The position numbers and the translations under genes are program-made. The notes under the pieces are model-generated. The model worked only from the letters and a program-made list of their open reading frames with translations, was not told where the DNA came from and ran no database searches. A DNA stretch of 64,000 nucleotides from Arthrobacter sp. S41. GTDB lineage: Bacteria > Actinomycetota > Actinomycetes > Actinomycetales > Micrococcaceae. The DNA is taken from positions 496,001 to 560,000 of the forward strand of contig NZ_SIHY01000002.1 of assembly GCF_004320535.1 (NCBI RefSeq). Direction: 5' to 3'. Below, piece after piece: positions 56,671 through 64,000 of this stretch (the first letter of the stretch is position 1; each line of letters starts with the position of its first letter).

Positions 56671-57792
56671 ATGAGCACGGACATCCAAATTCCACAAAAC
56701 CTTCTGCCCGCCGATGGTCGATTCGGTGCCGGACCCTCCAAGGTTCGCGCAGAACAGGTCCAGGCCATCGTCGACGCCGGGTCCAAGTTGTTGGGAACTT
56801 CCCACCGCCAGGCACCGGTAAAGAACCTTGTAGCTTCGGTTCAGACCGGGCTCAAGGAGATGTTTAGTGCCCCTGAAGGCTATGAAGTTCTTCTCGGCGT
56901 AGGTGGTTCGACCGCATTCTGGGACGCCGCAACCTTCAGCTTGGTTCGTAACAAAGCACAGCACCTGTCTTTCGGTGAGTTTGGTTCCAAATTCGCCAAG
57001 GCCACCGACAAAGCTCCATTCTTGGCAGCTTCCTCAATCATCGTTGGCGAGCCAGGCACCGTTCCTGAGCCAGTAGCTGAAGCAGACGTTGACGTTTACG
57101 CATGGCCACAGAACGAAACTTCGACCGGTGCAGCAGCGCCGATCAAGCGCGTGGCCGGAGCCAATGAGGACGCATTGGTTGTCATTGACGCCACCAGCGC
57201 CGCGGGAGGCCTGGATGTAGACCTAGCCGAAACCGACGTTTACTACTTCGCGCCACAGAAGAACTTCGCTTCAGACGGCGGACTGTGGCTTGCTTTTGTC
57301 TCCCCTGCGGCCATCGCCCGCATCGAGGAAATCGCAGCCACCGATCGTTGGATCCCAGACTTCTTGGATCTGAAGACCGCGTTGGATAACTCGCTGAAGA
57401 ACCAGACGTACAACACCCCGTCGCTAACCACGCTGGTTGGTCTTGACGCACAGATCAAGTGGATCAACTCCAATGGTGGACTGAAGTGGGCCGCGCAGCG
57501 CACCGCAGAATCCGCAGGCTTGATACAGGCTTGGGCCGAGGCATCAGAGATCGCCTCGCTTTACGTGGCCAAGGCTGAACACCGTTCGAACGTTATTTCC
57601 ACCGTTGATTTTGACGACTCGGTAGATGCTTCGGCTATCGCCAAGGCGTTGCGCGCCAACGGTGTGGTTGACGTTGAGCCTTATCGAAAGCTCGGTCGCA
57701 ACCAGCTGCGCATCGCAACCTTTGTTGCCATTGAGCCAAGTGACGTGGCGGCATTGCTTAAGTGCATTGACTACGTCATCGAGCAGCTCTAA
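56671..57792 (+). CDS. serC: Phosphoserine aminotransferase
   Basis: A 373-aa PLP-dependent class V aminotransferase of serine biosynthesis (3-phosphohydroxypyruvate to phosphoserine). MSTDIQIPQNLLPADGRFGAGPSKV is the mycobacterial-type start. GTSHRQAPVKN and VIDATSAAGGLDVDLAE follow, and the PLP lysine is in YFAPQKNFASDGGLW. The ATG at 56671 follows GAGGAG (56661-56666); 63 upstream in-frame codons are not family-like. Confidence 0.95.
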   Translation: MSTDIQIPQNLLPADGRFGAGPSKVRAEQVQAIVDAGSKLLGTSHRQAPVKNLVASVQTGLKEMFSAPEGYEVLLGVGGSTAFWDAATFSLVRNKAQHLSFGEFGSKFAKATDKAPFLAASSIIVGEPGTVPEPVAEADVDVYAWPQNETSTGAAAPIKRVAGANEDALVVIDATSAAGGLDVDLAETDVYYFAPQKNFASDGGLWLAFVSPAAIARIEEIAATDRWIPDFLDLKTALDNSLKNQTYNTPSLTTLVGLDAQIKWINSNGGLKWAAQRTAESAGLIQAWAEASEIASLYVAKAEHRSNVISTVDFDDSVDASAIAKALRANGVVDVEPYRKLGRNQLRIATFVAIEPSDVAALLKCIDYVIEQL

Positions 57793-57801
57793 GAAGCAGA
57801 C

Positions 57802-57861
57802 AAAGAAGCGGGAGCTTCGAAGGATCGGTTTAGACCAATTCTTCGAAGCTCCCGCTTCTTT
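57802..57861. terminator. Bidirectional terminator between serC and DUF3027 gene
   Basis: Arms of 21 bp (57802-57822 and 57841-57861) pair perfectly. The + strand continues TATTAAG after an arm ending in TTT. It separates convergent genes. Confidence 0.88.
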
Positions 57862-57870
57862 TATTAAGTG

Positions 57871-58476
57871 TTAGCTGTCTTTGCGCGTGCGATTACGCTG
57901 GGCAGCGCGACGGCGTGCCGCGGTGCGTTGCGCGGTCCTGCGACGACGAACCTGACGTCGAGCCGGCGACTTATGCGGCTGAAGCTCGTCATCATCCTGT
58001 TCCGCGTCATCATCAGCTGGTTCTTGATCAGCGCGTTCCTGGTCAGCTGATTCGCTGTCCGCCTGCGGCTGTGATGGCTCCTCGGAATCCGATGCCGGCA
58101 CTTGCTCAGCGGACTCGCCGGCGGCTTCGGCAGCGTCTGCTGCCTTGGCCGCTTCAATTTCTTCCTTAGCCAAGCGGTCAGCCCATGGAACCCAGGCTGG
58201 GGCTAACAAAGAACCCTCACCGGCAATAATGCCAACTTCGCATACCGTGAGGTCCTTGGCCTTAGCCCGTGGAACCCGGGCGACAGTAGCGAACCAAGTC
58301 CATCCCTGATATCCCTTTTTATAGGAGACAAATCGATGGGTGACAAGTCGCTCGCCTTCGGCGGTCACCCCGAGGTATTCGCCGATTTCGGACGCGCTAG
58401 CAATCTCTGCCAGCGCGACACGAGCAGGTTCTACTGCGTCGGCGAGGATGGTGTCCAACTTAGGTTTACGGGCCAT
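57871..58476 (-). CDS. DUF3027 protein
   Basis: A 201-aa actinobacterial protein of unknown function. The conserved part is residues 1-105 (RKPKLDTILADAVEPARVAL, SYKKGYQGWTWFATVARVPR, APAWVPWADRL). The C-terminal half is low-complexity, first acidic (Glu/Asp/Ala/Ser) and then strongly basic (RRQVRRRRTAQR), which could contact nucleic acid. It starts three bases after the cold-shock gene. That linkage is common in actinobacteria and suggests an RNA-related role. Confidence 0.82.
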   Translation of the reverse strand: MARKPKLDTILADAVEPARVALAEIASASEIGEYLGVTAEGERLVTHRFVSYKKGYQGWTWFATVARVPRAKAKDLTVCEVGIIAGEGSLLAPAWVPWADRLAKEEIEAAKAADAAEAAGESAEQVPASDSEEPSQPQADSESADQERADQEPADDDAEQDDDELQPHKSPARRQVRRRRTAQRTAARRRAAQRNRTRKDS

Positions 58477-58479
58477 TAT

Positions 58480-58863
58480 TTATGCGTCCAGATCGTCGGC
58501 TACCGCACGAAGTACGGTAGCAACCTTCTTGCCATATGCCTGTTCAGGATAACGCCCCTTGTGCAAGCTATTGGAAACGTTGTCGAGCAGCTTGATCAGA
58601 TCCTCAATGAGGACGGCTTCAGCTTCCGGTTTTTTGCGCTTAGCGCGAGCCACTGAAGGGGCCTGTTCGAGCAACCGCAAGCTCAGTGCCTGCGGGCCAC
58701 GCCGTCCGTCAGCCACACCGAACTCCAAACGAGTACCGGGGCGCAGATCATGAACGCCTTCAGGCAACGCGGCCGCGTTGACGTAAATCTCTTTGCCATC
58801 CTCTGCGGTAATAAAACCGAAGCCCTTGGCCTTTTCGTACCATTTAACCTTGCCGCTAGGCAT
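58480..58863 (-). CDS. Cold-shock-domain protein with C-terminal extension
   Basis: A 127-aa protein with a cold-shock domain at residues 1-68. RNP1 (KGFGFI, 13-18) is intact. RNP2, usually VFVHF, reads IYVNA (26-30), so the His and one Phe used for RNA stacking are missing. Residues 75-127 form a helical extension (EAVLIEDLIKLLDNVSNSLH) unlike CspA. The ATG at 58863 is better spaced from GAGG than the GTG at 58869. It forms an operon with the DUF3027 gene. Confidence 0.87.
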   Translation of the reverse strand: MPSGKVKWYEKAKGFGFITAEDGKEIYVNAAALPEGVHDLRPGTRLEFGVADGRRGPQALSLRLLEQAPSVARAKRKKPEAEAVLIEDLIKLLDNVSNSLHKGRYPEQAYGKKVATVLRAVADDLDA

Positions 58864-59114
58864 GATCACTTACCTCGTTCGTTCTTAGCTAAGTTGCATA
58901 ACCGAGCTCTGCCCTACGTTATGCATTTTCATTCGTAGGATTTCGCGGAGTCACAGCCGGGATTCTTCTTTGCTTCTTGCCGGGTACTCAACCTACGAAA
59001 TCGCTTCAAGTCCTTTATCTAAGATTATGTCATCTACCGCGCACAATTCATCTTTGTGCGCTTTGGGATTGCTTTACGCGTTGCCTGTGCCTGAACGACG
59101 CTAAGCTAGAGGTT

Positions 59115-59333
59115 GTGAGCACTACATCCAAAACTATGACGGTCATTTCACGTTTGGCGATCATCATCGCCGTACTTTCGGCTCTCGCATTGATTGGCAC
59201 GCTCGTTCTTTATTTTCAGAACATCGCTATCCCCGCTTTAGTGATGGCTTTCGCCGTATGGGGCCTTCCGCTGGCCTTTATCCTGGGCATCGTTGTTGTC
59301 ATAGGCAATATCGTCAAACGACGCAACACCTAA
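59115..59333 (+). CDS. Small two-segment membrane protein
   Basis: A 72-aa protein with two hydrophobic segments (about 11-32 and 35-64) and a basic end (VKRRNT). I do not recognise a family. The GTG at 59115 was chosen. TAAGCT lies seven bases before it and AGAGG is too close to be used, so the mRNA may be leaderless. It precedes a two-component system by 58 bp in the same direction. Confidence 0.6.
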   Translation: MSTTSKTMTVISRLAIIIAVLSALALIGTLVLYFQNIAIPALVMAFAVWGLPLAFILGIVVVIGNIVKRRNT

Positions 59334-59391
59334 AAAACAGAATCAGCTCTCGCTCAGCTAGCTCCCAGACTTCTTGTGCAAACTGGAGTTC

Positions 59392-60099
59392 ATGAGTGCA
59401 AAACCGACTGAAGCAAAACTTCTTGTAGTTGACGACGAACCAAATATCCGCGAACTTCTCTCCACTTCGCTGCGCTTCGCTGGTTTCGAGGTTGTTGCCG
59501 CTGCCAATGGTCGCGAGGCACTAGCTGCCGTAGAAGCAGACGAACCAGACCTTGCAGTTCTTGATGTCATGCTTCCAGACATGGATGGTTTCACCATCAC
59601 CCGCAAGCTGCGTGCCGCCGGCCGCCACTTCCCTGTTCTTTACCTCACCGCTCGTGATGACACCAGCGACAAGGTCACCGGCTTGACCGTTGGCGGCGAT
59701 GACTATGTCACCAAGCCATTTAGCCTGGACGAGGTGGTCGCGCGTATCCGTGCGGTACTGCGCCGCACTTCCAACGGCGAAGAAGAAAGCGCCACCATCG
59801 TGGTTGCCGACCTTGAGCTGGATGACGACGCACATGAGGTAACTCGCGCCGGTGAGGTTATTGACCTCTCCCCTACCGAGTTCAAGCTGCTGCGCTACCT
59901 GATGATGAACCCTAACCGCGTGCTCTCCAAGTCACAGATCCTGGATCATGTGTGGGAGTACGACTTCAACGGAGACGCATCAATCGTTGAATCCTACATT
60001 TCCTACCTGCGTCGCAAGGTTGACCGCCCTGAATGGCCTGCACTGATTCAGACCAAGCGTGGCGTGGGCTACCTGATGCGCACCCCAGATCGTCGCTAG
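59392..60099 (+). CDS. OmpR/PhoB-family response regulator
   Basis: A 235-aa response regulator. The receiver domain has the acidic pair in VVDDEPNIREL, the phosphorylated Asp in AVLDVMLPDMDG, and the Lys in DDYVTKPFS. The C-terminal winged helix (DLSPTEFKLLRYLMMNPNRVL and ESYISYLRRKVD, GVGYLMR) binds DNA. It resembles the TrcR/TcrX type of actinobacteria. The ATG at 59392 follows TGGAG. It pairs with the kinase 40 bp downstream. Confidence 0.93.
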   Translation: MSAKPTEAKLLVVDDEPNIRELLSTSLRFAGFEVVAAANGREALAAVEADEPDLAVLDVMLPDMDGFTITRKLRAAGRHFPVLYLTARDDTSDKVTGLTVGGDDYVTKPFSLDEVVARIRAVLRRTSNGEEESATIVVADLELDDDAHEVTRAGEVIDLSPTEFKLLRYLMMNPNRVLSKSQILDHVWEYDFNGDASIVESYISYLRRKVDRPEWPALIQTKRGVGYLMRTPDRR

Positions 60100-60139
60100 G
60101 AATTCTTCGAGTAGTAAAGAGGGCTTGTAAGGTCAGCAT

Positions 60140-61678
60140 ATGAAGTCGATCCGGGCCCATTGGCGCCGTACCTCAATGAGGACCAAGCTCGTCATCGTCA
60201 TGCTCGGGCTGATGGTCTTCGCCATCGTTGCCACCGCGCTGAGCTCAGCACACACGCTGAGGATTTCGATGACCAAGCAAATCGACGTTCAGCTCAACGC
60301 TTCGTGGCCCACGATGGCCTACGGGCTTAACAAGGCCTACGTTCATTCGCTGAACGAAGACGGTACAAGCTCCGATTTTGACCCAACCTTGATGGGCCTG
60401 AATAGCTCATATGCCGACATCCGCGATGCCGATGGCACGCTGGTGTACGTGATGCCTCGATCGCGCGTTGCACCGACCAACGGCTCCGATCAACCGCTAC
60501 TGGATCCACAAGAGATCCAGAAGCTTGCAGAACATCCTCTGGTGCCCTCCACCGTGCCCGGTAGCTATCGCAACTCGGCAGGGTGGCGCACCATGATGGT
60601 GCCCTTACAGAGCAGCAATCTGAACCTATTCTTGGCTCTTCCGTTGGATCATGTGAACACCACGGTGCGGCAAACCGCCGTATTGGTGCTTTCAACCGGT
60701 ATGCTTGCAGCCCTCTTGATGTCCATGATCGCCTACGGGCTCACCGGCAGGTCTCTGCGACCGCTGATTAATGTGGAGCGCACCGCCTCGATGATTGCCG
60801 ATGGTGATCTCTCCCAGCGTGTGAAGGACTACCCGTCAGAAACCGAAGTCGGCCGGCTCTCCCGCTCGCTGAACGCGATGCTGGCGCAAATTGAAAAGGC
60901 CTTCCTGGACCGCGAAGCCTCGGAACGCAAGATGCGCCGATTTATTCAGGACGCCTCTCATGAGTTGCGCACTCCGCTGGTGACCATTCAGGGCTACTCC
61001 GAGTTTTACCGCTACGGTGGCTTGGCTGATCCTGAGGCGATGGACTCGGCCATGGGCCGCATTGAAGCTGAATCCAAACGCATGGCCCGACTGGTCGAAG
61101 ACCTGTTGATGCTGGCCCGACTTGATGAGCAGCGCCCCATGGAGAAGCAATCGGTGGACTTGCTGGTTCTTGGCCAAGATGCGGTGGAAGACACCAAGGT
61201 GAGAGCACCGGATCGAACGGTGAAGCTCGTGGGTCTAACTACCGAGCGCCCCAGCCCGGCTAGCACGCTGGGTGATGACGCACGAATCCGCCAGATCATC
61301 GCCAACCTGATCACCAACGCACTGCGCTACACCCCTGAGGGCACGCCGATTGAGATTGCCGTGGGCGTCCGGTCGTTGGTGGCTGGTGCCATGGATGCGG
61401 TGGTTGAAGTTCGCGACCATGGGCCGGGCATTCCTCCCGATGATGCCAAGCGTATCTTCGAGCGCTTCTACCGTGCCGACAGCTCCCGCCAGCGAGAAAC
61501 TGGAGGCTCGGGACTAGGTCTAGCCATCGTTGCCGCGATCGTGCAGCAACATGGTGGCTCTGTGGCACTTTCCGATACTCCTGGTGGCGGTGCGACCATG
61601 TCGATTTCGATGCCGTACGTCCCCGTAGTTGAACGCCCTGAACCAGAGATCGACGACGAAAACTCAACCGGCTCATAA
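60140..61678 (+). CDS. Sensor histidine kinase
   Basis: A 512-aa membrane kinase. One membrane segment lies at about 16-36 and another at about 177-199. A sensor domain of about 140 residues lies between them outside the cell, followed by a HAMP domain (YGLTGRSLRPLINVERTASM). The H box is FIQDASHELRTPLVTIQGY, N box NLITNALRYTPEG, G1 DHGPGIPPDDAKRIFERFYR and G2 GGSGLGLAIV. It should phosphorylate the response regulator upstream. The signal is unknown. Confidence 0.92.
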   Translation: MKSIRAHWRRTSMRTKLVIVMLGLMVFAIVATALSSAHTLRISMTKQIDVQLNASWPTMAYGLNKAYVHSLNEDGTSSDFDPTLMGLNSSYADIRDADGTLVYVMPRSRVAPTNGSDQPLLDPQEIQKLAEHPLVPSTVPGSYRNSAGWRTMMVPLQSSNLNLFLALPLDHVNTTVRQTAVLVLSTGMLAALLMSMIAYGLTGRSLRPLINVERTASMIADGDLSQRVKDYPSETEVGRLSRSLNAMLAQIEKAFLDREASERKMRRFIQDASHELRTPLVTIQGYSEFYRYGGLADPEAMDSAMGRIEAESKRMARLVEDLLMLARLDEQRPMEKQSVDLLVLGQDAVEDTKVRAPDRTVKLVGLTTERPSPASTLGDDARIRQIIANLITNALRYTPEGTPIEIAVGVRSLVAGAMDAVVEVRDHGPGIPPDDAKRIFERFYRADSSRQRETGGSGLGLAIVAAIVQQHGGSVALSDTPGGGATMSISMPYVPVVERPEPEIDDENSTGS

Positions 61679-61794
61679 CCTTCAGGGCTAGGTTTATCCA
61701 CATTCAGCACCGCTACCGCACAGCGCAGGCAGGATCCTTTCTAGTTTGGTTGCATCGACTAACCGACACAGCCATCAAGGAAAGGATGAATTCC

Positions 61795-62085
61795 ATGAGC
61801 ACGTTCTCCACCAATACCGGTGAGATGCAGGTCAAATCGCAGGCGGTCATGAACACCATTGATCGTTTACGTCATGAAGTTTCGACGATGCAAATGAATC
61901 TAGACCAACTACAGAGCACTTGGCAGGGTTCTGCTGCCGCATCATTCCAGTCCATCGTTGTTGAATGGCGTTCCACCCATGTGCAAATTGAAGAAGCGCT
62001 GAGCAGTATTGCTGCGGCCCTGAATCATGCGTCGATGCAGTACGAGGAAGTGGAGCAGGTCAACACCTCGCTGTTCCGCTACTAG
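61795..62085 (+). CDS. WXG100-family (EsxA-like) protein
   Basis: A 96-aa helical hairpin protein of the WXG100 family. The turn motif is W-Q-G (STWQGSAAASF), close to the middle. Such proteins are secreted by type VII (ESX) machines, often as dimers. No EccC or other secretion gene lies in the window, so the transporter must be elsewhere or absent. The ATG at 61795 was chosen because AAGGAAAGG lies nine bases upstream; the ATG at 61786 abuts that site. Confidence 0.88.
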   Translation: MSTFSTNTGEMQVKSQAVMNTIDRLRHEVSTMQMNLDQLQSTWQGSAAASFQSIVVEWRSTHVQIEEALSSIAAALNHASMQYEEVEQVNTSLFRY

Positions 62086-62128
62086 CCCTGTGGCAACAAC
62101 GCGGCTGGTTGATCAGTAGGCTTAGTCC

Positions 62129-63019
62129 ATGAGTATTCTGATCGACCCGCCGCGTTGGCCTGCGCACGGTACGCTCTTTTCCCATTTGGTTTCGGATCGC
62201 TCCCTCAAAGAGCTCCACGAATTCGCCAAAGACCAAGAAATCTCTTCTAGGGCGTTCGACAAGGACCACTACGACGTTCCTCAGGAACGTTACGCGCAGT
62301 TGGTTCAGGCAGGCGCACAAGAGGTCAGCGGTGGCCAGCTAGTGCGCACCCTGGTCTCTTCAGGATTACGCATCCCAGCCAAGTATCGTCCAGAAAAACT
62401 CGATGGTATCTTGCTACGTCGCTGGGCTCACACCCTACCCACCGAACCGCGCATGGGTAAGGAACTACTGAAAATGTGGTCCCAAGCCCATCGCTACTAT
62501 CACGACCGCGTTCATCTGCTCTCTGTGCTCGAAGCCATTGACCAGCTGGCTAAGGGCAAGGTGCACAGTGAAGAACTGATGCAACTGCAGTTGGCTGCGT
62601 GGTTCCACGATGCGGTCTACGACGGCACAAGCGAAGATGAATTTAAGTCTGCGGTGCTCGCCCGTGAACTCTTGGAGGGCATACTCTCATCCGCCTCGGT
62701 TGCCCGAATCAGCGAACTGGTGATGCTCACCGCTAGCCATGATCCTGCTGAGTCTAACGTCCTGGGACGGATTCTGTGCGACGCAGATCTAGAAGTTTTG
62801 GCCCGGCCCCAGCCGGCCTATGAACGCTATGCTCAGGCGATCTATCAAGAATATGCGCACCTGCCACAAAGCGTGCTGGCTGCCGGGCGCATCAAGATTC
62901 TCTCGGCCCTGGTGTCCAAGGCTTCAATCTACGGTACGCAAGACGGACGCGAACTTTGGGAATTAGCTGCTCGTGCCAACCTGAACCGGGAATTGAATTT
63001 GCTCCACACCTGGCTCTAG
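62129..63019 (+). CDS. DUF4031 domain fused to HD-like domain
   Basis: A 296-aa protein. Residues 1-85 match the DUF4031 pattern (MSILIDPPRWPAHGTLFSHLVSD). Residues about 110-290 form a helical HD-like domain: H/D residues lie in YYHDRVHLL and WFHDAVYDGTSEDE, and a later His-Asp (TASHDPAE) and DADLEVL add possible ligands. HD proteins hydrolyse phosphoesters; no substrate is known. A 43-bp gap separates it from the WXG100 gene. Confidence 0.8.
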   Translation: MSILIDPPRWPAHGTLFSHLVSDRSLKELHEFAKDQEISSRAFDKDHYDVPQERYAQLVQAGAQEVSGGQLVRTLVSSGLRIPAKYRPEKLDGILLRRWAHTLPTEPRMGKELLKMWSQAHRYYHDRVHLLSVLEAIDQLAKGKVHSEELMQLQLAAWFHDAVYDGTSEDEFKSAVLARELLEGILSSASVARISELVMLTASHDPAESNVLGRILCDADLEVLARPQPAYERYAQAIYQEYAHLPQSVLAAGRIKILSALVSKASIYGTQDGRELWELAARANLNRELNLLHTWL

Positions 63020-63044
63020 CACTTGTTTTGCGCTGGTTAAGAAA

Positions 63045-63081
63045 CTGATGGCCTGGTACCTTGTGGGTACCAGGCCATCAG
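63045..63081. terminator. Bidirectional terminator, groEL side
   Basis: Arms of 16 bp (63045-63060 and 63066-63081) pair perfectly. The minus strand continues TTTCTTAACC, which fits termination of groEL. The convergent DUF4031 gene may use it too. Confidence 0.85.
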
Positions 63082-63117
63082 CTTAGTTAATGCGCTACAT
63101 CTGCAGCAGGGGGCTTA

Positions 63118-64000
<883 letters not shown>

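Overview
The window looks like a chromosomal segment of a mid-GC actinobacterium, most probably a member of the Micrococcaceae (Arthrobacter/Glutamicibacter type). This rests on the gene families seen: a secreted Rpf-type transglycosylase, a textbook DtxR/IdeR regulator, c-di-AMP riboswitches on cell-wall hydrolase genes, a DUF3027 plus cold-shock pair, an ESX-type WXG100 protein, a GroEL with a GGM tail, and the run pcrA-sucC-sucD. The genus is an inference. No rRNA, CRISPR array, integrase, transposase or phage gene was seen, and almost all genes look intact.

Layout. 1-4.1 kb: Rpf-LysM protein with a folded 5' leader, a YihY-type membrane protein, an M50-type membrane peptidase and a small membrane protein. 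4.2-14.7 kb: a large nuclease/helicase fusion, a NodB-type lipoprotein, and a three-gene jetA-jetB-jetC (MksF-MksE-MksB) condensin operon with no jetD/mksG nuclease gene beside it. 14.7-18.6 kb: a small DUF6176-like protein and a MacB/FtsX-type ABC exporter. 18.6-21.7 kb: ArsR plus cation-diffusion-facilitator metal module, then tag and alkA base-excision glycosylases. 21.7-24.5 kb: an iron-box region that may encode a small RNA, a siderophore-interacting reductase, a thioesterase and an App1-type phosphatase. 24.6-30.2 kb: a catabolic operon (CaiB-type CoA transferase, glutaryl-CoA-dehydrogenase-type enzyme, aldehyde dehydrogenase, 3-hydroxybutyryl-CoA dehydrogenase) with a GntR/FadR regulator; glutarate or a related dicarboxylate is the best guess. 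30.2-35.2 kb: an inositol-monophosphatase-like enzyme, then an agmatinase/guanidinobutyrase-type ureohydrolase overlapping a ThDP decarboxylase-like gene (an AruI/GbuA-like pair) and an XRE-cupin regulator. 35.3-42.6 kb: DinB-like protein, ferritin-like/VIT1 fusion, LOG-family protein, SWIM-SNF2 helicase and unknown proteins. 43.1-50 kb: ProP-type transporter, sucD-sucC, pcrA. 50-56.4 kb: tRNA-Arg(CCT), ROK regulator, NUDIX, HNH protein, NlpC/P60 and M23 hydrolases each behind a ydaO-type riboswitch, and IdeR. 56.6-64 kb: serC, DUF3027/CSD pair, a two-component system, WXG100 protein, DUF4031-HD protein, and the 3' part of groEL.

How parts connect. The window holds both IdeR (55715-56410) and an IdeR/DtxR-like box (21932-21950) next to a siderophore gene. 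Three cell-wall hydrolases carry structured leaders, two of them recognisable c-di-AMP riboswitches and one not recognised. The most system-like item is the JetABC operon without its nuclease. Further points worth attention are a Tag glycosylase that has lost three of four zinc ligands, a 14-bp sequence shared by the start sites of the GntR gene and its neighbouring operon, and a candidate iron-controlled RNA. All functional statements come from reading the sequence; no database search was run.
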